Part shown: one piece after another, positions 35,877-46,655 of the stretch
Numbering within the stretch: the stretch's first letter is position 1
Layout: every line of letters begins with the position of its first letter
Source of the DNA: Merluccius polli
Lineage: Eukaryota > Chordata > Actinopteri > Gadiformes > Merlucciidae
Direction of reading: 5' to 3'
Assembly (NCBI GenBank): GCA_030340625.1
Contig: JAOPHQ010003989.1
Coordinates: 62,001-126,000 of the forward strand
Length of the DNA stretch: 64,000 bases
Notes under the pieces: model-generated
The model's database searches: none
What the model was told of the DNA's origin: nothing
Seen by the model: the letters and a program-made list of their open reading frames with translations, nothing else
Made by a program: the position numbers and the translations under genes

Positions 35877-36083
35877 CGCTAACTGCTAATGCTTAATGTA
35901 ACTAGCGTGTGAAGACTTAAAATAGCGACTTGTCGCTATTTTAAGTTTAAATGTTTAAGCGGGTAAATAACCGCTGTAACGAGTAAAACAAATGTATATT
36001 CAGCGTTCACCGACAGCTACAACACCAAACAGTGTACACACAGAGCAAGAGGTAGACCGGAAATGAGTCGATGCTTACCGCAA

Positions 36084-36673
36084 CTTTCTTTATTTATGTT
36101 TTATTCTACCCCCTCTACGTCTGTTATCCCCCTGGACATACTGAGCTGGTTGTCCCTTTACCACTTTGTTTTGTAAGGCAACCTTGTGTTTTTGGAAAGG
36201 CACCTTCGAATAAAATGTATTATCATTACTATTATTATATTTATTATCATTAGTAGTAGTCGTCGTCGTAGTAGTATTATAGGGTAAACTACTGCATAAC
36301 TCTTTATTGCCCCTCTCTTTTTTTTTTTTTTTTTTTTTAGATCTCCTTATCTAAGTACTTCTCTAGTGCTGTCCTGCTTTATTGTCCTCTTCTCAGGGCC
36401 AGGCCCCCTCCTTTTCTCTCTGCTCTCTGTCCCTCTCTCTCTTTGATACATGACTAATACTAATTTTAATGCCTGTTTTAGATATTCTTTTCTTACATTT
36501 TTCAGAGATCTTATTTTATCTCATTTTTACGTAGATAAACCCTACCCAAAATGTCCGCTGCTGTTAACGACATATTTATAAGTGTACTAACACTCTTAAG
36601 CAACACTCTTAAACATTTTTAAGCAATATGTATTTCTGATTACTTTTACTCTTACTTTATTAAACGATGTTTA
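36084..36673. other. Provirus interior, AT-rich, no gene seen
   Basis: Contains short ATT/GTA runs (36225-36280) and a 20-base poly-T (36319-36338). No credible ORF. Confidence 0.45.
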
Positions 36674-37224
36674 TTATTTTTTATTAACTTTATTCTTTAC
36701 TTTAAATGGTGACATATCAGCCCTCTCCCTGCTCTCTGCTCGGTCAGGGTCAGACAGCTGGCTCTTAGTACCGTCGCTCTCGCGGGTTGTTATGGCTACG
36801 GGAGCGCCGGCGCCTGCGTTGTTGTTTTTGTCTTTTTTAGATTCTAATGCTACACATGCTAATGCTACTGTACGCACTGACGCTCTCCTCTCCTCTTTTA
36901 GTGCTGCTCTCCACTTCTTCTTTGTTCCCCAATTTTGCTCTCCCTCTTCTGCCTTATGCCTTTCTACTCTCTCAACACAGTCCTCTCGGCCTCCGCCAGA
37001 TAGGGCAACAATTTGTCCTGCTTCTCATCTCCAGGTATCTGTCCCTTCTCCTGGAGCCACATCCAGGTCACCTTGTGACCCTCCATTATCTTTCCCTGTG
37101 TATTCGGTGTACACCCACTAACCAATTGGAGCGTGATTTGTTTCCATTGCTCTCCTATGGTGTCCTCAGGACACCCCCCATATTCTTCACACTCTGTTGA
37201 ATTCTCCGTCCATTTTTTACCCAC
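36674..37224 (-). pseudogene. Provirus gag-like remnant
   Basis: Two overlapping minus-strand frames (37224-36964 and 36877-36674) give a charged, Lys/Glu-rich product. The first begins G-K-K-W after a GTG where a retroviral matrix protein would have ATG, so the start codon looks mutated. Position just after the leader supports gag. No capsid or zinc knuckle is recognisable, and the L2 insertion follows downstream. Confidence 0.4.
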
Positions 37225-37534
37225 AGAAAAATATTTTCAAATTGTTTTTTTTTTTGTTTTTTTATATACCCCACAGAACAGGCGTTAGACGAGGCTTATG
37301 AGAATCTCACGAAAAGTCTAACCCCTGGAACCACCCACACAATACAATATTCCTAAATCATGATTTTCGGGCCGACTCCAACGGTCACCGGGAAATGATA
37401 CCCTTGGGCTACTCTGGCTACCCTCTCAGAGTTCCCTCTTCTGGTCTTGAAAGGAACCAGCTACCTTGGGGTCGTATACCCTCTTTTCTCCTCCGCCAAT
37501 TGATATACTTATGGCGAGGACGGGGCGGAATTTA

Positions 37535-37720
37535 AACCGCTGGCTCTTTGTGGGTCTCTTCCTCCCCACTAGGGTTTCCAACCCTCGGGCGGTCTCTGCG
37601 CGTACGTTTTCACGGGCAGGCCCCCTGTTTGGATACGTCCTAAAAAGGAGCGTCCCTGGCTCTTTGTGGGGCTCTTCCTCCCCAACAGGATTCCAACCCT
37701 CGGGCGGTCTCTGCTCGTTC
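37535..37720. repeat. Duplicated segment in the provirus leader
   Basis: 'tggctctttgtggg' followed by 'ctcttcctcccca' and then 'caaccctcgggcggtctctg' occurs twice (about 37539-37600 and 37659-37715). It lies between the splice donor and gag. Confidence 0.85.
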
Positions 37721-37847
37721 GTTACACGGCAAGTCCCCTATGTTGCACACTATACTGGTTTTACACTATGTCTAGGACGGGTATCACAAGTGACTTCAAA
37801 ACAGTTTTGGTAATGCCCAATCGCAGAATTTTGTTATAACAGGCTTC

Positions 37848-38860
37848 CAGTGTTGGGCAAGTTACTTCAAATATGTAATTCATTACTTATTACTTATTAC
37901 TGTCATTTCAAAGTAATTCGTTACATTACAATATTACTGTCTTTGAATTGTAAGGCATTGCATTACTTTTACATTACTTTCATCAAAATAACTGGAAATA
38001 TGGATTTGGCGTTCTCAATAGATCTTATTGCGTTCAATGAAGCTCATTAAGACATCCAGTAGGAGGTGATGTGGTATGGCATAATGAGTGAGCTAGGCTT
38101 AAGGCTAACCACAGTACAATATAATGGCTGCAGTTATGGCTCATGGCACAATACATATTGGGATAGATATACTGTAACTTTAGGCAACTTCATATTGAAA
38201 TCAATAGAGCTAGAGCCTACTACTGTATATTTTAACCTAACACCTAAAGACATGACAAGATGCACAACCCATTTTACATTTCTCTCCCTTTATTAACTTT
38301 ATTAACAATTCACAGCATAATGACATGGTTTATGCTTCATCAAAAATAAAAAATAAATTACTCCTTGGCCTCAAGTGATAAAATAAAAAAAACACAGGAG
38401 AAAAAAAACCAAACACAGGTCAAACAAAGTAATCCTTTAGATCGTGAGGTAGATAGATCTTTTGGTTTCGCACACAAAGTGCACTTAACTGTAATGTTTT
38501 TTGTATCCTTGTCTCTGACAAACTGAAAATAATGATTGTATGGCCATCTCCTGAATGTAGAGTCCAACTCCGCTGCTGCAGTCATCTTGTCCTCGATCGA
38601 TAGTTCTCTAGTAGAAGTCTAACAGGAAGTAAACATTTGCGCAGATTTTTTTCTCCTCTGCTAATCTCGCGGTGTTTGTATAAAAACAACACACCACTTA
38701 ATTTCGGGTTTAAAATGCATTGTAACGTGCGTTACTGAGATTTGTACCGAGTAAAATATTACCAATTATATTTTTGTAATGCCTTACATTACCACGTTAC
38801 AGCAAAAAGTAATGCGTTACAGTAATGCATTACTTTTGTAACTCGTTACTCCCAACACTG
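37848..38860 (-). mobile_element. hAT MITE (CAGTGTTGGG family), copy 2, with BED exon
   Basis: CAGTGTTGGGCAAGTTAC...AGTTACTCCCAACACTG-type inverse ends with an exact 8-bp TSD CAGGCTTC (37840-37847, 38861-38868). Internally a minus-strand frame (38585 to about 38430) encodes a start (MTAAAELDSTF) plus a BED-like CTLC finger, the first exon of a hAT transposase. The remainder of the gene is deleted. Confidence 0.85.
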
Positions 38861-38947
38861 CAGGCTTCTGCTTACCTTTTTTATGTGGGCCCACGTAGTT
38901 CTGCTGTCACTCGGTCCTCTCGCCCACTGGGTCACTTCTTCGTCTTC

Positions 38948-38965
38948 ATCGACACGGGGTCACCA
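38948..38965 (-). other. Provirus primer-binding site
   Basis: On the minus strand, two bases after the 5' LTR, the sequence reads TGGTGACCCCGTGTCGATG. It is positioned as a PBS, but I could not match it to a tRNA with confidence. Confidence 0.55.
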
Positions 38966-38967
38966 AT

Positions 38968-39579
38968 TGTTGTGAGAGGCGGTTTCAAAGCGATGATGAT
39001 GGAAAAAATGAAACCCCTACTCACGCGTGTTCGTTAATGAAGCGATAGAAGAAGTGGTTTATCTTTAAGAAATAATCAGTTTTATTGTTAACACCAGTAT
39101 AATGTGCAGAGTTTTTAACAGATATATCTGGGTCCCACTACGTTTCCCTGACCGAACAACAAAGTATGTGTGTGTCAGTTCGCGAAGTCTGAGCACCAAC
39201 TATCCCTGACCAAGGAAGTTATATACACAAACATTGCAACAGTCATCACAAAAGGCTGGCTGTTGACGTCTTCCCTGTGTCATCCTCGTATTATCTGACT
39301 CCCATTGTTCTTTACATGTTCAGAGACAAGCCTGCCTGTTCTCTGCTATCATATGATTAACACTTCCTGCTCTTTGCAACAAACTAATCTCACACTATGT
39401 ACTCTGCACATGTCACCAACAACGTCCTCATTCTGATCATGAGGAGTTGCTTTTATAATTATATGCCTCTGCTTATATCTCATGATTCTGTCTTACTTCA
39501 GCAGAAAGGCCCCGAGGTTAGTGTGACCCAATTCATTGGTCATCTGATAGATCTAACATACTGTATAACCATACCTTCA
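38968..39579 (-). repeat. 5' LTR of the provirus
   Basis: 612 bp. Direct copy of 27083-27669, with an additional 'ggtcccactacgtttccc' near 39130. Confidence 0.88.
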
Positions 39580-39699
39580 ATAGCCTTTAACGTTCACCCA
39601 AAGTAACAGATTAGTAACCTTAATCTAATAAATACGTTGATAAGTTGATATATAAATGAAATATTGGGCTACATGCATACATGAATCACAGCACTCTAT

Positions 39700-39905
39700 T
39701 AACTCTATTACTCTCCTTAAATTGACCGCTGCAGCCAGCACACTTTGAAGGCGAGCTGTCTCTGTTTCCGGCTCTTGACTTCCTTGTTAAAATTTCATTG
39801 TACAACTTGGATAATGGAACAAGCTGACGCTTTGGCGCGCTGAATTGCATTGCACGTCTCGGACAATGAAATTACGCAATACCCCCTAAACTGGCCTTTA
39901 ACTGT
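39700..39905 (-). repeat. Extra partial copy of the block-1 terminal repeat
   Basis: Repeats the outer 200 bp of the right TIR (compare 40385-40600) in the same orientation, for example 'gacgctttggcgcgctgaa'. It lies directly inside the main right TIR. Confidence 0.8.
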
Positions 39906-39936
39906 GCGCGTGCGTGTGTGTGTGTGCGTGTGCGTG

Positions 39937-40647
39937 TGAGTGAGCCTGGGTTGAGCGCGAGGAACATTAGGAGAGAGTTACGGCTAACCTTATGTTGGAG
40001 TTGTTTTGGCGTGGTTACGGCCGACAGTAACCTGTTCTGTTGCAACAATAAATGTTGTTTGCTGAACACCACTGCGTCGTCTTTCCAACGCGTCCTGGCG
40101 GACGCTACATTATGTTTATGAATGGCAGTGGCATGGCCACCCTACTCACTGTACCTTGCACATGAATATATGAACCTGTGTATTATTTCAATATCTTAGT
40201 ATTGAATGCACAATAACAAGGTACATTTATACATGGCACTATAGGACCAGTTTAATATAAAACACAATTTTACACAACATAAGTAGGGGGTCCCCGCTCC
40301 ATCTCTCTATCAGTTTGGGGGTCCTTGGCCTGGAAAACGTTGAAGACCCCTGATTGAGGCTATTTGTTTATTTATTTAGTTTAGCTCTCCTTAAATTAAA
40401 TTCACGCTTCAAAACGCACGACTTTTACTTATAAGGCGAGCTTTACTTTGAAGGCGAGCTGTCTCTGTTTCCGGCTTCCTTGTTCAATTTTCATTGTACA
40501 ACTTGGATAATGGAACAAGCTGACGCTTTGGCGCGCTGAATTGCATTGCACGTCTCGGACAATGAAATTAGGCAATACCCCCGAAACTGGCCTTTTTCAT
40601 TATACAACGTGAACAACTGTAAATGAATTATACTTCGTACACGGACC
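39937..40647 (-). repeat. Right long terminal inverted repeat of block 1
   Basis: Reverse complement of 42-753, ending CGTACACGGACC at 40647. Confidence 0.8.
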
Positions 40648-40852
40648 AGTTTATAGTACTACTAACATTCTGAGTATAGTTTATAGTACTACTAACATAC
40701 TGAGTATAGTCTTACTAACCCACTGAGTACAGTCTATAGTACTATTAACATACTGAGTATAGTCCTGCTAACACACTGAGTATAGTTTATAGTACTACTA
40801 ACATTCTGAGTATGGTCTATAGTACTACTAACATATTAAGTATAGTCCTACT
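40648..40852. repeat. Host minisatellite, right flank of block 1
   Basis: Six to seven imperfect copies of an approximately 30-bp unit around 'tagtactactaacattctgagtatag'. It ends at GTCCTACT, the target duplication of the next MITE. Confidence 0.85.
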
Positions 40853-41599
40853 TAGGGGTGCAACGGATCACAACACTCACGGGTCGGATCGGGTCACGGT
40901 TTTTGAGTCACGGGTCACGGGTCGGGTCATTAAAAAAAAAATAAAAAAATAATAACAAGACAAATGTGACTTAGCTTTCAATTGCTTTTTGGTTTTATTT
41001 TTAACATTCAACAGTGAATAACAGGCATAACATGTGTAAAAACAAAATAATAATCCTGCTTCCTAAGCATAGTAAAATATAAAATAATAATAATATAATA
41101 ATAAAGCACTGCTTTCGGGGAGAAGCAGTTGCTGCGCGTCTTTTTTTAAAACTCCCGACTCGCCAGGACGATGTCGCTTCACTGGCTGCCATGCTCGAGG
41201 TGTTGCCGTGTTCGTAGGCCATTCTGGTGCCACAGGGGGGGGGGGGGGTGTTCGCGATTGTTGACGGGGAGGGGGGGGTTCGCGATTGTTGACGGGGGGG
41301 GGGGGGGGGGGGGGGTGCGCGCAATAGTAACACACCGCGGACCTACGACCGGCGGCGACCGGGTGGGGGGGGGTGCGCGTGCGCGCGATTGTAACACTCC
41401 GGCCGACGGGGGGGGGGGGGGGGTGCGCGGTGTGTTACTATTGCGCTCTCAAAAAGGAGGACAAATACGCGTCCGGCTTGATGTGAACGCGTGAACGCGC
41501 AACTATTATTTGTCAGCTGATCCGCGGATCACGTCCGTCCCGACCCGTGAGGGTTGATCCGTACGGATCACGGGTAATCCGTGACCCGTTGCACCACTA
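40853..41599. mobile_element. hAT MITE with poly-G minisatellite (site A)
   Basis: TAGGGGTGCAACGGATCAC...GTTGCACCACTA, with an exact 8-bp TSD GTCCTACT (40845-40852, 41600-41607). Subterminal DNA is packed with 'cgggtcacggg' repeats. The centre holds the poly-G array at 41235-41423. No credible ORF: proline/glycine-rich frames come from the array. Confidence 0.85.
41235..41423 (+). repeat. Poly-G minisatellite, site A
   Basis: G-tracts up to about 22 bases alternate with 'tgcgcgcgattgtaacac' and 'cggacctacgaccggcgg' segments. Same unit as at 46921-47157 and, inverted, at 56190-56381. Confidence 0.9.
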
Positions 41600-41684
41600 G
41601 TCCTACTAATACACTGTGTTTATACTGTCTATTGTATTCCAGATATACTACTTATAATACTGGAATAATAACTGATGTATGGAT

Positions 41685-41685
<1 letters not shown>

Positions 41686-41717
<32 letters not shown>
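41686..41717 (+). promoter_or_regulatory. (GT)16 tract at the tetraspanin 3' splice site
   Basis: Sixteen GT units directly precede the AG at 41718-41719 and replace the usual polypyrimidine tract. Confidence 0.7.
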
Positions 41718-41719
<2 letters not shown>

Positions 41720-41721
<2 letters not shown>

Positions 41722-41844
41722 GTGATTGATACTCTGACGGTTGACCCTGCCCTGGTATTGATCGTGATCGGCTCCGTCATGTTCTTCATGAATGTCTTCG
41801 GATGCTTGGGAGCGTTGCGCAATGCCACCTGCCTCCTCAGAATG
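41720..41844 (+). CDS. Tetraspanin, internal exon A (TM2 and conserved C-G loop)
   Basis: 125-base exon bounded by a TGTAG acceptor and an ATG/GTACAA donor. It encodes DTLTVDPALVLIVIGSVMF, then FGCLGALRNATCLLRM: the second membrane segment and the small cytoplasmic loop with its conserved Cys, as in the TSPAN33/TSPAN10/TSPAN5-like group. It starts with two bases of a split codon and ends on a codon boundary, which matches exon B. Tetraspanins organise membrane microdomains. The exact paralogue cannot be fixed from 66 residues. Confidence 0.85.
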
Positions 41845-42340
41845 GTACAACTCAACCGTAACGATCACGATATGACCCGACTCTAACGATCACGATACGA
41901 CTCGACTCTAATCAGTCCCTCCAGGATTTCGCGGGCCTTTTTTGTGATTGTTGTGGCCTAAAATGCCTGATGTTGCGCGAGCTTTTCCAAAAAATTGCGA
42001 TGAAAGTTGCGGTGTTTTTTAGGCTTTTGTTGCAATTACAGTGTGAGAGGAAGTGAAAGTTGCGATAAAAAATCGCAACATCGCGAAATCCTGGAGGGTC
42101 TGTCTAATGATCACGATACAACTCAACCCTATTGGTACTGACTAACGATCACCATAGGACTCGACTCTAACGATCACGATACGACCTGACTCTAACGGTC
42201 ATGATACGACCCGACTCTAATGATCACAATATGACCCAACTAACGGTCATGATATAACCTGACTGTAATGATCACGATATGACCGACTCTAACGATACGA
42301 CCCGACTCTAACAATCACGATACGACCCGACTCCAACGAT
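41845..42340 (+). repeat. Intronic minisatellite 'cgatcacgatacgacccgactctaa'
   Basis: About 25-27-bp units run from near 41858 to the hAT boundary, interrupted by a MITE (41913-42102). The same units resume at 62959-62989 and 63690-63755, beyond the hAT. Confidence 0.85.
41913..42102. mobile_element. 190-bp MITE in the minisatellite
   Basis: CAGTCCCTCCAGGATTTCGCG at the left and its near-perfect inverse at the right. 'tctaat' flanks both sides. It is AT-rich inside with 'gttgcgat' repeats. Probably hAT-derived. Confidence 0.75.
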
Positions 42341-45300
42341 CAGGGCCGCCCCTGGCCAAATTGGGGCCCTAAGCAGAATTTTATTTTGAGGCATTACAAA
42401 ATGACTGTATCACGAAATGCCATTTAGGTTTAGGTTACCTTTATTAATAGGAACAAATCAAATGAACAGCCTCTTTCAACAATGGCACAAGCCTTTTACA
42501 GATGCACACGTCTGCATTTTCTGGATGCAAAGTCATCAATGAGATCATCATATGACAGCTGCTGTGCCACTTCTGTGTTGATGCTTATGATAGCCAGGCC
42601 ACTCAAGCGTTCTTGCGCCATTGATGAGCGGAGGTATGTTTTGATGAGCTTCAGTTTTGAAAAGCTTCGCACAGCAGAGGCAACTCTAACAGGGAGAGTT
42701 ACTGCAATGCGGAGGGCAATCCATAGATTTGGATACAGTTCCTGCAAATGATTTTCATGGAGAAATGACAACATCTCCAGAGCAGTTGTTTGTGTTGGCA
42801 GTTCTGGGAGGTTCATGATTTCCTGGGCCATCTCTGCACCATCAATATCAGACTCTCCCGCTGCAGTCAATGTCTTCTCCACCTTGGTGCAGTGTTTCTG
42901 CAAGGTGTCTTTGGGCATCCCTTAAAGCTGTCTGAAATCAAGCAGCACACCAAATTTCTCCTTCACCTCAGTAAATGTCTCAAATATGTCTTGCAGTGAT
43001 CTGAGAGCAGTCAACAACAGTGTTGAAGAATGTCACCTCAAGCTTCTTCAAGGCATCATTCATGGGCTCATCTGCAGCCTCATAGGCAAACTGCCTTTTA
43101 GTACTCCTCAGTCTCTTCTCCCTTAGTTCTGGCTCTATGTTAAGGGCCTCACAAAGTTCATTGGCAGTTGACTGAGCATCAGCAAACCCAGCCTGTCTGT
43201 ACTCAGAGAGAGAGGTTTTTGCACAGCAATGTCAATTTGCATTGAACTTGATTGAAGCAGCTTTTTCACCTGGTTTATGGAGGTCAGAATGTCAAACCAC
43301 ACAACTGAGCAAATCAAAAACCCGTAGGAAGCCACCTCCTCTGCCAGAAACTGGGCCTCTACTTTAGCAGCTGTATCATTAACAGTTTGCCTAGCTTCAA
43401 GGAGAGCATCCCGGATTTCTTTTGCTTGAAGTCTGACAGCTGCAACACTCTGAAGTCTGCTCTCCCATCTAACATTCATTCATTCAGAAATGTTATTGAG
43501 TAGGATAAACCCCTTGAGAGGAATCCTCTCGTTTTCGAGGGGGTCCTAGAGGACATTACAAAACAAAACACTCAACAATTTACAGACATACAACAACAAA
43601 GACAACAGGCAACAACACAAGACATAGAAGAAATGAGTACAAGAATGAACACAACCTCTCAATGGCCACAAGTTGGCCATAACATTAGCCTAGTAAAACT
43701 GAAAGAAGTAACTTAATATTATTGTAAATTGAAATTGCAGTGTAACAGAATAATAATTTTTTTTTTTTAATTTAAAAAATAATAATTAAAAATTGATATA
43801 ACATTATCTGAAACACGTGCAGTTTAACTCAAAATAAGAAGACAGGGCATGTTTAAAACTATGAAAAGATGTCAATGATCGTATATTTGAAGGAAGATTA
43901 TTCCAGTCTGATGGCGCTTTGAACATAAATGCTTTTTTACCAATTGTTTTATTCACTGTAGGAATGGAAAAGAAGTACTGAGATGAGTGTCGTAATTGAT
44001 ATGTTGAGGAATATGGAATTAAAAATTGTTGTAAATAAGCAGGATAATTGCAATGTATACATTTAAAAATAAACTGTAGCCAGTGAATATGTCTTATATT
44101 GAGTGTGGGCCATTTGAGTGTGTTATACATGATACAGTGATGAGTATAAAATGAACAACCAAGAACAAATCTACATAGACAGTTATATGCTGTGTTGAGG
44201 GGTATAAGATTGGTTTTAGATGCATTTTGATATACTACATCAGCGTAATCAAAAAACGGTAAAATAAGTTGTAAGGCAAGTTTCCTTCGAACATTAAGTG
44301 TAAAACAGTTCTTGGATCGAAATAAAACACCAATACCAAAGTTGATTTTACGGAGCATATAGTCAATGTGAGGTTTGAAGGTAAGTTCTGAGTCAAGCCA
44401 TAAACCTAGATATTTAAATTGTTCAACTCTATGCAGATTCGTACCATCATTACATGTTATTATTAAATGATTAGATTTTGTTTTTAGATTATGCTTTGTA
44501 CCAAAGACCATGGAATAAGACTTAGTTTTATTGAGCAGAAGTCTGTTAGATGAGAGCCAGTTTTGAATGATATCAAAGTCCAATTGAAGAGCATTTTGTA
44601 TCTGTGAGATATTAGATTTAGAGGTATAAAGGACAGTATCATCAGCATAAAGTTGAACTGAAGTATTAGAACAAATCACAGGAAGATCATTAATAAAAAT
44701 TGAGAAAAGAAGAGGTCCAATTGTTGAACCTTGGGGTACACCCCTTTGTTGTATAAAAAAGTCAGACTTACATCCTTGAAGAACAACACATTGCTTTCTA
44801 TTATGTAAATAAGAATTAAACCAGAGCAGTACATTTTGCGAAAAAACCAATTGCATAAAGCTTGTCTAAAAGTAAATAGTGGTCCACCAAATCAAAAGCC
44901 TTCTTCAGATCAATAAAAATAGCTCCTGTGAGATCACCAGAGTCAGATGCTGAAGATATATCATTAGTCAACTTAACAAGTGCAGTGGTTGTTGAATAAT
45001 TAGGTCTGAATCCAGACTGAAAAGGTGACAGGACATTATTTATTTTAAGAGAATGTGATATTTGATTGAAAATTATTTTTTCAAAGACTTTTGTGACAGT
45101 ACAGATTATTGATATTGGTCTATAATTATTTGGATCATGGACGTCGCCACCTTTATGTATTGGCGTAATACGTGAGTATTTCCACATTGCTGGTATCTCA
45201 CAGGTAGCAAAAGACAGGTCGAACAAATCAGCTAGAGGAAACATAAGGATATGGGAGGCCAATTTTGATTCGATCCCATGAGTCAGAGCAGACTGTGGAG

Positions 45301-45527
45301 AAATGCTGACTGAACACTTGAGCAATTAAGAAAGGATCATGAATTATCGCATTATCATCACATATTTTATTAATAGGGCTTTTATCAGAGGTATTTATTA
45401 TGGATTTTATAGCGTTCCAGAATTGTTTAGGATTTTTAAACTTATTTGAGAGACATTCCTTATAATAATCAGATTTTGCGTTGCGGGTCATTGTCTTGGA
45501 AAGATTTCTTAGTTTCCTGTATGTTTC

Positions 45528-45759
45528 AATTCAATTCAATTTTATTTGTATAGCGCCAATTCATAACAGAAGTTATCTCAGGGCACTTTTCAAATGGAGC
45601 AGGTCTAGACCAAACTCCTAATAACATTTACAGAGACCCAACAGTACCACCATGAGCAAGCACTTGGCACGGGGGCAAGGAAAAACTGCCTGTTAAAAGG
45701 CAGAAACCTTGGACAGACCCTTCGGCTCTAGGTGGGTGGTCATCTGCCTTGACCAGTTG

Positions 45760-45797
<38 letters not shown>

Positions 45798-46201
45798 ACA
45801 TCAATACACTAATGAACATGATGATGAAGACAGCACCAATGATGGGGGACAGCGAGCAGCATCAACAGTAACTATATATAACTGGTAACTGATATTAGCA
45901 ATGGCAGTCAAGCAGTACCATGGAGGCTCCGCCAGGATCCATGAGAACCTGCGAGACGAGAAAACACAAGAACTCCAGGGAAGAAGTGTTAGTAACATGC
46001 ATTAATGGGACATGAATGTGTGCACACAAAGAGAGAGAGAGAGCGAGAGAGAGAGAGACTCAGTGCACCAAGGGAAATCCCCCGATAGTCTAGGCCTATA
46101 GCAGCATAACTAAGGGATGGTTCAGGACTCACCTGATCCAGCCCTAACTATAAGCTTTATCAAAGAGGAACGTCTTAAGCCTACTCTTTAATGTGGAGAG
46201 G
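45528..46201 (-). mobile_element. L2 LINE fragment, 3' end only
   Basis: 674 bp matching the 3' end of the L2 at 31331 onward, with the same closing residues LKTFLFDKAYS and the same (GA)n tracts. TSD GTTTC (45523-45527, 46202-46206). A 5'-truncated, target-primed insertion. Confidence 0.88.
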
Positions 46202-46655
46202 GTTTCCCAATCAGCGTTTTCCCTTGTCTGCCGAAATTTAGCCCAGGCGTTGTCCCTCTGTCTAAAAAGGCTTAAAAGATCAGCAGTTATCCAGGGAAGA
46301 TGTCGTCCCTTGACCTTAGAAATTTTCCATGGAGCATGTTTATCCACTACTTGTGTGAACTCAGAGTGCAGAAAGTCCCAGGCATCCTGAGCAGTTGGTA
46401 TTAACTGATACCTGTCCCAATTAATAGAAATTAAATCATTAATAAATAGGTCTATATTCATTTTCTTATGTTGTCTGATTTTTATTAATTTTGGTGGTGC
46501 TTTTGGGATTTAAATTTTCCATACACAATAGATAACAGAGTGATCACTGAGGCAGTCAGACAAAATACCAGCTTCAGCAAATCTTTCAGGATGAGTGACA
46601 AGTATCCAGTCAAGTAGGGACTGGGACTTAGGAGTAATTCGAGTGGGTTCCTTAA

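Larger units (their letters stand above)
31331..36083 (-). mobile_element. L2-clade LINE, full length (4.75 kb)
   Basis: 5-bp TSD CTTTC at 31326-31330 and 36084-36088. On the minus strand it has a 5' UTR of about 200 bases, ORF1 (35025-35876), ORF2 (31934 to about 34917), a 3' UTR with (GA)n tracts and a tail of repeated AATTGAATTG ending at 31331. Both ORFs are uninterrupted, so this may be a recent, possibly competent copy. It lies in the same orientation as the provirus it entered. Confidence 0.88.
27083..39579 (-). mobile_element. Endogenous retrovirus-like provirus, decayed (minus strand)
   Basis: Two LTRs in direct orientation with ATAG duplicated outside (27079-27082, 39580-39583). 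On the minus strand the order is 5' LTR (38968-39579), PBS-like TGGTGACCCCG, leader with a splice donor (AAAAAAG/GTAAGC near 38870), gag-like remnant, RNase H/integrase remnant, 3' LTR. Most of pol and all of env are unrecognisable. It contains a full L2 LINE (31331-36083) and a hAT MITE (37848-38860). The integrase tail resembles gamma/epsilon-type retroviruses. Confidence 0.8.
42..40647. mobile_element. Long-TIR block, about 40.6 kb including nested insertions
   Basis: The block starts with GGTCCGTGTACGAAGTATAA and ends with its reverse complement. Inverted repeats of about 710 bp (42-753 and 39937-40647) are close to identical apart from small indels. Both ends abut the same host minisatellite, and 'ag' on each side is the only visible duplication. 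A further partial copy of the outer 200 bp lies at 39700-39905, and a homologous internal segment at 17697-17885. No recognisable transposase belongs to the outer element itself. Most of its length is nested elements listed separately. It may be one transposon with long TIRs, or a fold-back element grown by later insertions. Confidence 0.65.

Noticed and set aside
42..40647. Maverick/Polinton for the long-TIR block
   Set aside because: Length and long TIRs fit, but no polymerase B, retroviral-like integrase of its own, ATPase, protease or capsid gene is present outside nested retroelements, and no 6-bp TSD is seen.
41001..41494. Proline- or glycine-rich ORFs on both strands
   Set aside because: They are translations of the poly-G minisatellite and GC-rich MITE arms, with no domain and no start context.
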